From Heterostelium album PN500 (taxonomy: Eukaryota > Evosea > Eumycetozoa > Acytosteliales > Acytosteliaceae), in NCBI RefSeq assembly GCF_000004825.1, contig NW_008805100.1, forward strand, positions 246,238 through 310,237: DNA of 64,000 bases, in the 5' to 3' direction. Of this stretch, positions 21,973-35,586 are shown piece by piece (position 1 is the first letter of the stretch; each line of letters opens with the position of its first letter). Below the pieces are notes generated by a model that had not been told where the DNA came from, did no database searches, and saw only the letters and a list, made by a program, of their open reading frames with translations. A program made the translations under genes and the position numbers.

Positions 21973-24900
21973 CTATCCATAGAATCCAGTATCGAAATTG
22001 GCCACTGGTATTGGTGCAAACGATGAGATACCCTTTGATTCCATTTCTTTGATGTGAGCAATGATTTGCTTGAAGGTTGGTCTACGGTCTGGATCGGAAT
22101 CCCAGCACATTGTGATCAACTCTTTCCATTTGGGAGCGGTTGTCAATGGAATGGGTGGTCTGTATGATTCGTGGGCGGCGAGGTAAGCCATCTTCATTGG
22201 CTTCATGTCTTGCTGTGGCTCCTCCGATGTCAACAACTCCCAGAGAATCATGGCATACGAATAGACATCACTCTTTTCACTGTTGGATTCACCTTGGAAA
22301 ACTTCGGGTGCCATGTATGGAATACATCCAACCGATGCAGTCATGGTGCCCTGCTCCATCTTTAGACGCGACAAACCGAAATCGGAAATCTTACATTTGA
22401 AATCGTTGACATTGTAGGTACCTCTTGTGTCAATGGTGTTATCGAGCAAAATGTTTCTAGACGACAAATCTCTGTGTAAAATGGGTGGTGTCCAACCGTG
22501 AAGATAACACATTCCTTTGGCAATATCTTTGGCAATATTCAAACGAAGACGTGGATTTTGTTCGAGGATTTGGAAATGATCTACCAAGAATTGTCTCAAA
22601 CTACCACCTCCCATCCATTCAATAACTATACAATGGTGTTCTTCACTACCAGAAGTACATGCACCAAGGAATTGTACAACATTTGGATGTCTCAATTTAC
22701 TATAATTAATTGATTTAATCAAAAAATAATAAAGTTAGATTAAATTATTATTATTATTATTATTATTAATCTTCTTCTTCTTCTTCATCGTACCTTAAAA
22801 TTGAAACTTCATTTTGGAACATTTCAAATGAAGTTTTAGTTTTGAATTGATCACGATAGATAATCTTGATGGCAACATCTGTTTCTCTCCATGTTCCACG
22901 CTTCACTTCACCAAAGAAACCTTTACCCAAGAGTTCACCAAATTCCAACTCGTTGAAATCGATTTCGTATTCTCTTCTTTCTGGTTGTGCCTGTTGATGT
23001 TGTGGTGGAGGTGGCGGTAGTTGTTGCTGTTGTGTTGGTTGAGAAACGGTTGGTGTGATTGAGCTGCTCTCTGCCCAATTGGCAAAGGAAGATTCATCCC
23101 ATCGGTTGTTGGTGGTGGTCGATGTACTTGTGATAGTTGGCATTCCACTCGAGTGTGATCTGTAATTGCTGCTGAGATGTGAGTTCAGTTTGGGTGACGA
23201 TGACATCTCGTGGATGTTTGGTGTGACGAATGTGTGGTGAACGGAAGCCTGTTGATTGTATGGACTGTTGCTATGATGAGTTACAATGGGTGGAAGATTG
23301 AAAGACGATGGTGACTGTTTGGGTTGTGGCGGATGAGTACTGCTATTGTTGTTATTGCTATTGCTGATACCTCCCGACTTTGAAATATAAGTGTTTGGAG
23401 GAGGACGTGGTGAAAATGTATGAATTGGCGAGTTGTTGTTTGGTAGGTTACCAAAGTTACTATTTACATCAAAGAATTCATCTTTCTTGTGCATGAGGAA
23501 TCGTAGTTGTTCACCAGAGAGTGTCTTGGAACCGTGTGGAACATCGTCCATCGAGATATCATCGCCACTACCGTCGATACTGCTAGTGATGAGCGAATTC
23601 TTATTTTTCTTTGGCTCACCACCGCTGATTGTGCTGCGTCTGTTGCGATCCTCAATCATCTTGGTAGTGTATATCTTGGTGGGTCTGCCGCTCTTGTTGG
23701 AGTTGGGATCGAACTGGTCGAGTCCAGAGGCGTCGTCCTCTCCCCAGCGAACTTTCTTTAGACGGTCGTCGTCACCAGAGCCAGATGGATCCATCTCTGG
23801 TATGCTGTCATTCGACACCTTGAAGAGGTCGGTCGAACCTCCACGATCCTTCCAGATCTCAACCATGCGTTGCACTCTGTTTAGGATGTCGGCACGATGA
23901 CCCATCGGTTCAATACCGAGCTCATTCTTCAAGTTGTGGTTGGTAAAGAGCTGTAGATGACGACCACTGATATTGTTATCACGGAAATTCTTGCGATACT
24001 GTCCGTATCCGATTGCCTCAAGCCAGATGGCAACGTCGTTGGGTGGCCAACCACGGAATCCTTGATTTCCACGGTCCGGTCCCAAACTCTCTGTCCAGAA
24101 CGACGGAGAAATACCGGGAAGCGAATCGAACGAGAATCGGAAAGGTGCTTGGAAAGTTGCCACTGCAATACTACCGACGGCGTGTCTCATCGAAATCGAT
24201 GGGTAGAGTGGAACAGACGGCACACGCCAGAATGCAACACCAAGATAGACACCGTTACGTGTAAAGAATATCTCCTTGGTGGTATTGTTGATACCGCAAC
24301 CGATGACAGTTGGTTCATTGGCTTTGAGTTCAGTGGTAAAAGGTGGACCGTAGCTCTCACCGATATCGCCGTTGCCACCAAACTTCTCACCGTCGGAACT
24401 GTAACCATAGGATTTTGGCTCACGACCAATGTGCTTGTTGAATGGGTGGGTGGCATGTGTCAAACCAACAGAGATATAGGTCTTCTTATCGAAACCTTCA
24501 ATGTACACTTCAAAGTAGCAGATGGTGGAGGAGTTCGATGGGAAAGGACGGTTGGCCTGTGCCAGTGATGTCTTCTTCTTCATCATGGTGATAGTGATCT
24601 TGTCTTTCATCTTGAGTGACTTTCCACAACGACGCCATTCGCTTGGCTGTTGACCATCACCATCTTGGAATGATTGTACAAAACTCAGCTCGTCCGAGGA
24701 GCTCAATATCTTTCTTGGCGAGGTCTTGGGAGACGACGGAGGCGATAGTGAACTGAACGAGAGTGATGCAAGCGATGAGGTGAGCGTGGTGGAGGTGTTT
24801 GAAGCTGGCAGTGATACACACTGACGTGGATTGCTGCTGTTGATACCGTTGCTGGTGTTGGTTGCCTGTAGATTTGGATTGCTGTTGGTATGGTTATAGG

Positions 24901-27900
24901 TGTTGGGTGGTGGAATCGAGGAGGATGACGACGAGGTGAGTGAACCAGACGATGAAAACGACGACAACAACGTGGAACCAGTGCTGATTGGTGCACCCGG
25001 TAGTGAAATGCTGTGTGGTGGTGATGTTCTGGTTGGTTGTGGTGGGAGGTTACTCATTTGTTCGAGTGAGGTGAGTGATGGCATCGATCTCGATGGGAAT
25101 ATACTGGATTGACCGTTGTCGACTACCAATCCACCGGATGAGTTGGTATGTTGTGACTGTTGACCAGAGTTGAAACTGACGCTATTGGAAATACCGACAC
25201 TGTTGTTTCCGCCGACGGAATTCGACGATTGACCAGTGCTGGTTGTCGTTGTGGTCGATGTGTTGGTTGTAGTTAGCTGTGGTTGCTGTTGCTGCTGAGT
25301 GCTATGAGAGACGTCACGCATCATCAGAACAACCTGTGAGAATCTAAAGGGTGGCGAGAACGTAGCAACAATCGACGATCCTGGCTCACTTATAGCAACC
25401 GATGGGTACAATATACCGTAGACATTAGAGAATGCAACACCCAAATAGGTACCGTTCTTTGTAAAGAATATCTCACGTGTCTCAAAGAACAAACCACAAC
25501 CAACGATATCGCCCTTCTTGAATCCTGGCCCGTATGGCTCTCCCTCGTTAATTCCCGCGCCAACATCTTTCCACTTGAATTTACGTCCGTCGTCCGAGTG
25601 GTATCCGTACGATCGCTTCACCCAACCGATATGTAGATTCAGTGGATACTCCTTGCTGGCAAGACCAATCGATACATGACCCTTATCCAGATTCTTTATG
25701 AGCACCTCAAAGTAGCAGAATCCATCTTGCAGTGGGTGTGTACTCTGAATGACACCGGTTCCGCTCGGACTGTCAGAGGCAATCGTAGCAGTACGCTCGC
25801 GAACCGTCAGCACTCGACCGCAACGATTTGCATCCCAACGACAGCTCTCCAGCTCCTCCTTGGGAATCAAATCCTCGACCTGTGCAGGTGCAGTCTGTTT
25901 CTCTGTCAGCTTGAATTGGAATGGTGGAGAGAATTGAATCAACACGGAATCACCACTGGTCTGCAAACCGACGGTCGGGAACAAACCATTCACATTGACC
26001 TTCTTTGCCGCAGTGCCCAAGTAAGTTCCATTTCTCGTAAAGTACAATGATTTGTTTGCGTCTACTCCACAACCAACCACATCTCCGCTAGAGAATGATG
26101 GTCCGTAATTTTGTGGAGTTGAATTACCTAAATATATTTTACCATCACCAAAATATCCATATGAACTATAAATATTAAAAAAAAATAATAATAATAATAA
26201 AAAGTATTGTTATATTAGTATACTAATTGTTGTTTTACTTAAATAGTTATATGTTATTCTCTTACCCTTGTGCAAAGCCTGGGAATATATCGGGTGGATG
26301 CTCTCCACTCGACAAACCAAAACATATTTTTCCTTCTTTGCCCGTAATGAAAAGTTCAAAGTATGAAAATGTACTTGAAAATGGAATCGATGCTCTTGCA
26401 ATCTGATTGACGATGATAATGATCTGTTAGTTGTTGTTATACTTTTCTATATAATCTTTTTTTTTTTTTTTAAATATACATACTCCTTTTGATCCACTAT
26501 GATTTGCTATATAAGAAACTTTAGTTCTATCTTCAATTTTGAGAATCTGTGAATTTGTCTTTTTCAAATCCCATCTTGCATCCTTTGGATCGTTGACACC
26601 AGGTGTCAGTTTCTTTTTGAAATATTTGAATCCCATTCCCAACCAAGACGAAGAGTCAACTGCTGGTTGCTCTGGTTTCTCTGGCTTCTCTGGTTTCTTT
26701 GTACTATTTGGAAGAGGTGGTGGTGCCGGTGGTGATATGCTTGTAATATTCGCTGCAGGACTATTATTATTACTACTATTGTTATTATTGTTGTTAGATG
26801 TGTTTGGCGATGATGTTGATGAATTGATTGTTGTATTGGGAGATGGTGAAGGTGTAGGTGGTGGTGGTCTATTTGGTGGCTTACTACTTCCGCCAATTAG
26901 ATTATTATTGTTGTTGTTGTTGTTGTTTTGATTTGTAGGTGACCCACTTGATGGCGATGAAACCAATGGTGATGCAGGTGGTGAGATGGTAGATGGTGAC
27001 TTTTTACTGGGTGAGACAGAGAGTGTATTGTTGTTGTTATTACTCTGACTGGAGAGTGAGTGTGAGTGTGGACGATTACCAAACGATGGTGATATCGATG
27101 ACGGTGATCTGTTGTCCTCAACGTTTGCCGATGATTTAGTGGATGACGATGGTGATGCCGATGATGAAATACTTCCCGCTGACGAAGACGACTCCTTCAG
27201 GTGTTGTAGCTGTTGTTGTAAGTAGCTATTGGATGACGATGTTATCGATGAGTTATTTGATGATGATGTTGATGGTTCGATGCTATTACTGCTATTGTTA
27301 TTACTATTGCTATTGTTGTTGTTGTTATTGTTATTAAAGATGGATGGTGCGGATGGTATGGGTGCGGATGCAGGTCGTGGAGTTCGTGATTTCGGTAGCA
27401 GTAACAATGGAACGGGTGGTGATTGGTTGTTTGGCGACGATGATAAATTATTATTGTTGTTGTGATGTGATTGATGTTGTAGATTTGAAGGTGGTGGTGT
27501 CAGTGCGTCAGTTGATTGATTTAACGGGAATTGCTGTTGTTGTTGTTGTTGCTGCAACGATTGTTGTTGTTGCTGCTGTTGCTGTTGTTGTTGTTGTTGT
27601 TGATGATGTTGTGTTGGTACAAAACTATTTGAATTATAATTACTATATGCTTGCTGCTGTTGATGTTGTTGCTGCTGGTTGATCGGTGATGAAAAACTAC
27701 TATTACTACTATTGTTGTTGTTGTTGTTGTTGTTGATAGTATTCGATAGATCTATATTGTATCTATTGAAGTTATTTGTAAAAATGTTTGGTGTTGTTGA
27801 TTTTTGATATTGTGGATATTGTTGTTGTTGCTGTTGTAGTTGCTGTTGATGCTGTTGATGTTGTTGCTGATTTGGAACAAGAAAATCAAAGTCTAGATCA

Positions 27901-28676
27901 GCACTACCGAATAAAGATGAATTGGAGGTATTGATTGATCGTACAACTGGAATGGGTGTAAGCACTTCGTTAAAGAGCTGAGAATGTTCGTTACTGGTGT
28001 GTATTGATGCATGTGAGTGTTTCGAGTTTCTAGGTGGCGATGATAAATTAATAAGTGTATGGCTGTTGATATTGCTGCTATTATTGTTATTGTTATTCAA
28101 CAGCAGACTATCTGCACTATTGTTATTCCTGTTGATCCTCTGAAACTGTGGTTGTTGCTGTGTAACTACTGGTTGTCCAGCTTGTCTAAAACTACTACTA
28201 CTATTGCCACTATTGTTGCTGCTGCTGCTGCTCGTATTATTAAACGATGGTTTAATACCGCCGCTATTACCACTCATGAATGAACTACTACTATTATTAT
28301 TACTGTTATTTTTTGGCTGTGTATTATTATGTTTCAGTTGTTGTGTACTGTTTTCCGATGCAGACTTTATCAGTTGTTTACTGCTGCTATTGGGAATGGG
28401 TGGTGGTGGTGGCGGAATGGGTGGTGCAGAGTTTGAAAGTGCTTGGTGATGATTTGGTGTGCCCGGTGATATTGATGTTGTTGTTGTTGTAGCTGTTGCT
28501 GTAGTCGTACTATTATTATTATTGTTATCTGTCGACGAACCAGACCGTGAATGCTGTCTTGTATGCCTGCGAATATAAGGTGAAGTAGACGACGGTGGCG
28601 GTGGTATGATTAGTGAGGGGGGCTGTGTTGGATCCAGTATGTCAATGTGTGTTTGATCTGGAAGTTTGGAGAGCAA
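21973..28676 (-). CDS. splA-like kinase with SPRY repeats and SAM domain (5' end unresolved)
   Basis: Four exons are inferred: 26484-28676 (or from a splice acceptor at 28657), 26266-26402, 22794-26165 and 21973-22699. They give at least 2,140 residues. The N-terminal 700 residues are Asn, Gln, Pro and Ser runs. Three SPRY/B30.2 domains follow (GCGVDANKSLYFTRNGTYLG, GCGLFFETREIFFTKNGTYL and GCGINNTTKEIFFTRNGVYL mark each core). Then come a SAM domain (WPPNDVAIWLEAIGYGQY), a Ser-rich linker and a C-terminal kinase domain: LLGKGFFGEVKRGTW, VAIKII, HRDLSSRNILLD, DFGLSRL and MAPEVF. Domain order matches Dictyostelium splA, a dual-specificity kinase needed for spore integrity. No ATG opens the first long exon (TTG only), so a 5' exon is missing, probably in the 4.4 kb upstream. 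Confidence 0.85.
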
Positions 28677-28679
28677 TTA

Positions 28680-31600
28680 TAGAAAAGGCTTTGTTTGAAA
28701 CTTTTCTAAAATGCTCTCTTTTCCCAAAAAATAAAAATAAATTAAAAAATTAAAAAATTTGATATTATTATTATTAATAAAAAGGTTATTTGTTTTGTTG
28801 CTGCTATTATTGATTATTATTATTATTATTATGATTATTACTAATTTTGATTATCTACTAAAAAAATAAAAATAAACCTATAAATATAATTAAATAAAAA
28901 TAAAAATAAAAAACAAAAACAACAGTATAATAATGTTGTTGTTTATTTTTGTGTTAATAAATAATATTAATATCAATAAACAATTTTTTGTTTTTTTTTT
29001 TTGTTTTTTTGTTTTTGTTTTTTCAAATATTCTGTTTCTATTCACTTTTTTTTTTTTTTATGTATGTCTTTGTCTTTGTCTTTGTTTTTCTTCTACTTTC
29101 TTTCTTTTCTTTCTTTCTGTTTTATTTTTTATTTTTTATTCAAACAATTTCAACAATTTCTGTTGATTGATTAAACATATAATGTTAAAGATGATCCTAC
29201 CCTTGTAATTGATATGAAATAATTGATTGTTTGATTGATCGATTGATTGATTGTTTGTTTGTTTGTTTAAATGATTGATTGATGAAATAAACAAAATTCT
29301 CTTTTTTTGTTGATGCTATAGTACTATATCTTCCTTTGATTAACTATAAACTCCAAATATATATTTTTAAAACCTAAATATATATTTTTGTATGAATTTC
29401 TAAAATATTTCTTTTTTTTTTTCTCTTTTTTTTTACTACAAGTCTACTTTTATCTATTAATTAATCTGTAATCTATGCTATCTAGATCTAAATCAATCTA
29501 TCTGTATATATATCTATTATTATTTTTACTACTTTTTTTAAAAAAAAAAAAACAAAATATTTTTAAATATAAAACCAATATTTACAGTGTTGCTTATGTA
29601 ATGTTCAGTTTTTATTTTTAAATATTGTTATGTTGTTGATGCTATCTATTCTATTCTATCTAATTAATATTAATATTATTTTATTTTATAAATTTATTGT
29701 TTGATTGTTCAAACAACCAGCAATTCGTCAACAATATTATTGTTGTGAAACAAGTTTTGAAAAAAAAAATAAAAATAAAAAAATAAAAAAATAAATTAAA
29801 AAAACTAGTTTTGGGTGGTCTTGGCACAATTCTGAATCTCCTTTTACATAAAGTAGACTGCGAACACAAACAAAGTGTTTTTTTTGTTTTTTTTTGTTTT
29901 CAATCTGATGAATTGAAATTAATTTATTTACCTTTGATTTTTTTGTTTTGGATTGGTTTGTTGGTCTCTTTATCTAAATTAAATCCTAATATCTTGCTTG
30001 ATTGACCTTTATAAATAATTATATATAAAAAAAAGTTAAACTATTTATATTTTAAAAGAGAAATATAAATAATATTAATACCAATGATGTAAAAAAAAAA
30101 AGTCAAAAAATTAGATTGACTGATTTGACTGATTGATTAATTGATTGATTGATTAGTGAATATTCAAAGTAAACTATCGTTTTAAGATAATCAATGATAA
30201 AATATGAAATACGCGAATGGAAGATAAAATATGGTTTGGTTTTTTTTTTTTTTTTTTAATTGAACAATTTTAAAAATTTACAAAGATGATGGGTGATGTG
30301 ATAGATCTATCAATGAATGACAAAGACACTTTCATTGTGTGTAAGTCTCACCTCATTTACATAACATAAGCATACACAGTAGTTTAGTTAAGTTTTACTC
30401 TTCAAACAAACAACAAAAGACGAAATTTAATTGATCAACACATTACCTGCTAGATTGAGTGTTATGAGTTTCTTTTGTAATGGGATTAGTTAGAGTTAGG
30501 GTTGTTGGTTTGGTTTGGTTGTTGCGTTTTTTGGTTTACCCACAAGAAATCGTGAGTGGCTCAATCAATCAATGGTATGGAAAAAAAAACAAACAATCTA
30601 TTCTTTTTTTTTTTTTGTTCATAAAAAAAATTAAAAAAAAAATCAGTCTATGTGTGTGGGATCATGATTAAAAAAAAATTTTTTAAACATTTTTGATGGG
30701 TGGTTTTTGTGGTGATTATTTTGTTTTTCAAAGTCTTTGCACCAACAACATGGTCTTGATGCTAAAATTAACTTATTTTTATCATTTTTCGACGCGGCTG
30801 TGCGCGGTTGGCGAAAAAAACACTTTGATGATTTTTCAGAGTTTACAGATAATTAAATCAATTATTAGATTTTGGGTGTTTGAAAAGAGAAAGATGAATG
30901 AGTTTTTGACTATTGTTATTATCATATAATCTGTACTATATGGTGTATGTTTTGGACATAAAAAAACATAGAAAAAAAAAAATAGAAAAAAGTTTAAACA
31001 GACAAAGCATCTTGCAAACTCTAAACTTGTTTAGTTTGTTAATTAATCAATGAATTAAACAAACAAACAACATCAAGCAAATACACAGAAGAAATAAAAC
31101 AAAGAATATTGATATTATTATTGTAAAAGAATTAAAATTATTAGAATTTTAATGGTATTGATCAAATCGAAAAAAAAAATGGTCAAAAGTTATTGACAAC
31201 CACAATTGCACTAATAACATGTTAATTTCAGAATATTTGATGTTGAAATTACATAAGAAATAGGTATTATTAAATTTATAACATACTTTAAATTCACAAA
31301 GATAACTATTATTATTCTATATTTTTTAAAAAAATAACATGAAACTTTAAATATGATCTAAAATACAAAAAAAAAAGATAAATAAATAAATATATAATAT
31401 TCTCTTTATTGTTATACTTTCTATATTTATAATATGATGCTTTTTTGTTTTTATATTTGTAATCATTGTGGTGGTGTTTACGTCTGTGACAAAAATTGAT
31501 TGATTGATCGATTAATTTGAATTGAATGAGAAATAAATAAATGAATATTACATTTATTATTTGATTGGTTTGGATGTGATGGTTACTACTAACATAATAA

Positions 31601-33115
31601 CAATACTACTAATATAATAGTACTTTGGTCTCAATGTTGCCCACTCGTACCAACCATAAACAACAACAAACAAACATTTCCAAATATAAACAAAATTTTA
31701 CATACCCAAATCAAATCAGTGATTTAGTGAAAAATATATCGATATCTTTAAATAGATATATAATAATAAAAATGAAAATAAAATAAAATGTATAAAGTGT
31801 AGTTATACATACATATATACATACATAGTCTATCTATTATTATACATGAGGATTATATTTTTTTTTTTAATTTTTTTTTTAAATAGATTAAATTAAATTT
31901 TGAATTGTTGGAGTCATCAAATTGATTGGTTTTAGTTTGTTTAATAGATGCATGCAACAAACAATATAGTACTTGATTTGAATTGAAAATTTTATGTTTT
32001 AATTCATATGAAAGTTGAAATAAAATAAAAAAATAAAAAAATAATAATTATTATTTGTTAAATTTTTTTGAACAAAAAAGTCAAGTCATAAACACGATCA
32101 ACAATGCAAACAACAAAAATCAGACATTACTTTGTTTTTAAATTGATAATAATAAATAATACCAGGTTATCTTTTTTCTATCTGTCAAAACAATGTCATA
32201 TTTCTATCGCAAAATCAATTGTAAAATGAATTGTCTTTAATTAAATTTGAACAAAATCAACATGATATTATTATAGATGGGAAAAGAGAATCTTTAATTG
32301 TGTGAGTGTGTTTGATCATTATGATTATGTGAATAATTACTTTGAGAGGGGGTGTTGACAAAACAAATTGTTATCTAATAGAAAAAATAAAAACACATGT
32401 TGTTTGATTGATTTTAATATATGATTTTTTTGATAAACTAATAAATCCTAACACTTTAAATAAGTATTGTTTTTTTTTACAACAAAATAAAACAAAATAA
32501 AAAGAGTAGTATATGATTTTTTCAATTTACTTACTACTATGATTGTAATACTAAATAGCTATAATTGATAATGGTAAAAATAAAACTTGAATTAACTTAT
32601 TCAACAAAATTGAATTGCATAGATTGAGCTCAATAATTTTCGGTGATGATGAAATTTTATTAATTATAAAAATTATGCAAGAAATGATTTTCAAAAAAAA
32701 AGTTTTAGCAAATTTTAATTAAATTAAAAGAATCTCAATTCTCAATTAGTTTGTCTGTTGGTTCCCACCCACAAAATTGTGCACAATTAATTACTCAACA
32801 CACTCGCTTTTTTCGAAACATTTGGTCGAATCTAATATCCCATCATAGATATGAAAATTAATATATGATCATCAATCTAACTACACCTTTATTCTTGATG
32901 ACATATCCTATTATTTTTTTAAAAAATAAATATATAAATAAATAAAAAATAAAAATATTTAAACAAAACTTTATTATTTTGTAACGGCTAAAAAAATAAT
33001 TAAATTTTTGAAAAATTGAAAATTTTCAAATAATTCATATTCAAGTGATTGATTTGATAGATAGCATCTGTTTGATTACTATATACTATACATAGTAATT
33101 CTATTCAAAGTTATA
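28680..33115. other. 4.4-kb non-coding divergent spacer
   Basis: This is the longest gene-free stretch, between divergent splA-like and Bdp1 genes. It is A/T homopolymers and GATT/GTTT short repeats (29220-29290). It includes a GC-rich patch at 30785-30818, a possible small exon with a GTAAGT donor at 30286-30340 (plus), and a CCCACCCACA motif near 32765. It probably holds the missing splA 5' exon or leader and both promoters, but I could not place them. Confidence 0.45.
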
Positions 33116-34792
33116 ATGTCAGAGGTTAGTGAATCAAATATAGATAAAGATAAAGAAGTAGAAAAAGATAAAGATAATGATAAAGAAGTAGAAAAAGAAG
33201 TAGAAAAAGAAGTAGAAATAGAAAAAGAAATAGTAAAAGATAAAGAAGTAGAAAAAGATATAAATGATTCGACAACAAAATCAACATCGGATGAGAATCA
33301 ACAACAGGAACAACAACAACAACAAGATTTAATAGATAATATAACTATTGATGGTGAATTTAAGATAGCTGATATTGGAATAGAGGTTAATGTTGGTGAT
33401 ATCGCTGTTAGTGAAAAAGATAAAGATAAAGATATAGAGATAGATAAAGAGAAGGTTGACTATGAAGATTTAAGTGATGAAGAATACAAAGAACCCGAAG
33501 ATAAAGATGTACCACCAAACATTGTAAATATCGAATCCTATCAAACGAGAACAAGGAGATCAACTGCCGCTGCAACTGCTGCATCCATATCCAGAACCAA
33601 TCCAACAGCGACAACAGCAACAACAAGCAAACCTAAAACAACAACAACAGCAACAACAAAGAGAAAAAAGATAAAAGTAGATGGTGATAGTGATGAAGAT
33701 TATCAAGAGGAAGAAGGAGAAGATGGAGAAGATGATGAAGAAGATGTAGATAGTGTAAATAATAATAATAACAACAACAATAAAAGTAAAACTAAAAAGT
33801 TAAAGAGTTTGGTTGTAGAACCAAGAGTACCAAAGAGAGAGAGAAAGAAGAAAGCAGCCGGTCCATCGACACCGAGAAAGAAGAGCGAATATGAATCGTT
33901 GGCTGAAGCAATACAGCCGGAATCGATTGCTCTATATTCGTTGGGTGCACTGCTAAAGACAAAGGTGGCGGGTCGTGAGATGCCATCGACCATCGAGAAA
34001 CGAAAGCAAAAGAGTGAAGACGCCAAGAAATCCGCTGGAAGAAGACCACCCATCCAAATGCAGCAACTGGCGAGTCAACAATCACAATCGGCGACCGACC
34101 CCGATGCGGCAGAAGACGACGGTGGTACCGAGTTTGAAGTGGTCGACGGTAAAATCGTGCCCAAAATGCGTGACACACCACTCTCCTCGCAAGTCGTCTA
34201 CGAACAATACGCAGACTACGATACCAACGCTTTTATCAATTCCAATTCATTCTCCCGACGTGAAGTAGTGAAGAAGTGGACGTCGGAGGAAATCGAGCGA
34301 TTCTACGACGCGCTACGCAAGTACGGCACCGACTTTAGCTTGATCGAGGCGGTCTTTGAAGGTCGCTCTCGTACACAGCTGAAACAGCGCTTCAAACTCG
34401 AGGAACGACGCAATCCCGAGTTGATAAAGGATCTGCTAACGGAGCGACCGCGTATCAATCTCGAGGATTTCCAGAAGGAGAGTGAGCTGGTGCGTCAGCG
34501 CAATGCGCAACGCGCCGAAGAGAAGGCAGCTGTGGAGGCAGGCAAACGTACAGGCCAGGACAACTACAACGAAGACGAAGAGCTGATGAACATGGAAGAT
34601 CAAAACGAGCGAGAGAGACGTATCAACCAACTGAATGGACTGAACCGCGCGAATGGTAGAACAGACTTTTCAGAGGAGGTCATCATCGATAAGAAACAAC
34701 AACAGGCACAAGCACAACAGCAACAATATTACGATCAATATGATTTCTATGGTTTTGGTAGTGATCGTTATGATGTTGGTGATGATTATTAA
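33116..34792 (+). CDS. TFIIIB subunit Bdp1 homologue (SANT domain)
   Basis: Single-exon gene of 558 residues. The key region is a SANT/Myb domain at about 385-440: VVKKWTSEEIERFYDALRKY, then FSLIEAVFEGRSRTQLKQRF and KLEERRNPELI. This is the signature of Bdp1 (B''), which locks TBP and Brf1 on RNA polymerase III promoters in the nucleus. The N-terminus (10-60) is a run of KDKEVEK-type charged repeats, followed by poly-Gln, Thr/Ala and acidic tracts. The conserved block before the SANT (LYSLGALLKTKVAGREMPST) is also typical of Bdp1. The tail is acidic and Gln/Tyr-rich. The conserved half uses GC-rich synonymous codons, unlike the low-complexity N-terminus. AATAAA follows the stop by about 20 bp. 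Confidence 0.88.
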   Translation: MSEVSESNIDKDKEVEKDKDNDKEVEKEVEKEVEIEKEIVKDKEVEKDINDSTTKSTSDENQQQEQQQQQDLIDNITIDGEFKIADIGIEVNVGDIAVSEKDKDKDIEIDKEKVDYEDLSDEEYKEPEDKDVPPNIVNIESYQTRTRRSTAAATAASISRTNPTATTATTSKPKTTTTATTKRKKIKVDGDSDEDYQEEEGEDGEDDEEDVDSVNNNNNNNNKSKTKKLKSLVVEPRVPKRERKKKAAGPSTPRKKSEYESLAEAIQPESIALYSLGALLKTKVAGREMPSTIEKRKQKSEDAKKSAGRRPPIQMQQLASQQSQSATDPDAAEDDGGTEFEVVDGKIVPKMRDTPLSSQVVYEQYADYDTNAFINSNSFSRREVVKKWTSEEIERFYDALRKYGTDFSLIEAVFEGRSRTQLKQRFKLEERRNPELIKDLLTERPRINLEDFQKESELVRQRNAQRAEEKAAVEAGKRTGQDNYNEDEELMNMEDQNERERRINQLNGLNRANGRTDFSEEVIIDKKQQQAQAQQQQYYDQYDFYGFGSDRYDVGDDY

Positions 34793-34911
34793 ACCTAACC
34801 AAACCAAAATCAACACCAATAAAGCAATAATAATAATACATGTATTTATTAATTATATATATACAATCTTTGTTTTTATTTATTTGTTTTTTTCTTTATC
34901 TATATTAATTT

Positions 34912-35586
34912 TTATTCTGATATACTTTTATCATTATTATTATTATCTTTTTCTTCTTCTTTTTTAAAGTTATTATTATTACTACTATTGTTATTATTGT
35001 TTGGGTTATCAAATGATACTGCTAAAAATTGATATGAGTAATTCAATGTCTCGAGTGTCTTAAAGTCATCTTCACACTTTTTAAGCTCTTGAACGGTTGC
35101 TAATGGTGGTGAAATAGCAAAGGTTCCTTTTTCATCTTGATATATAAATGCAAATGTAAACTTTGTATTCTTGTCTCTTGCTGGTAGATGTACTTCTTTA
35201 ATTAAATCTGAAATATCTTTTAATGTTGTATTCTTCCTACAATTATTATTATTATTTAATAATGGAATGGAATAGAATAGTTAGTTAGATTCTAATCATT
35301 TCAAAGACTATTCTTTAAATAATTGTTTGAACAAAAGATATCTGTTCAATAAAAACTGATTTACATACCAAACATATAATTGTATTTCATCATTTTCAGG
35401 TACTATAGATCTCGATTTAAACTCTGATGGGCTATGAAATTGATTCTCTCTAATGAATGTACGTAGTAGAATAGGACACATCTTATCTCTGTCTCTTGTG
35501 ACAAAGTTTGGTGGTATTATTTGTTGTTGTCCATGATATAGCGGATGAATATTATCACGATTTAAATGACCATAATGTGATTTCAT
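34912..35586 (-). CDS. SAP18 homologue (Sin3-associated / ASAP complex subunit)
   Basis: Two exons, 35369-35586 and 34912-35236, joined through a GTATGT donor inside a Trp codon, give about 180 residues. The N-terminal part carries the SAP18 signature DRDKMCPILLRTFIRENQFH and ENDEIQLYVW. Exon 2 continues with LKDISDLIKEVHLPARDKN and TKFTFAFIYQDEKG, the ubiquitin-like fold of the family. The tail is Asn/Lys-rich low complexity. In animals SAP18 acts in Sin3-HDAC repression and in the ASAP/PSAP splicing-associated complex. The gene converges on Bdp1 with only about 120 bp between stop codons, so the two 3' UTRs probably overlap. Confidence 0.88.

Noticed and set aside
23957-24568. 203-codon plus-strand ORF
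   Set aside because: Antisense to the third SPRY and SAM region of the splA-like gene; no recognisable domain.
26539-28492. Long plus-strand Leu-, Tyr- or Val-rich ORFs
   Set aside because: They are antisense shadows of the Asn/Gln/Ser codon runs in the splA-like gene.
30488-30512. Telomere-like GTTAGAGTTAGGGTT
   Set aside because: Too short and not repeated; dictyostelid telomeres are not of this type.
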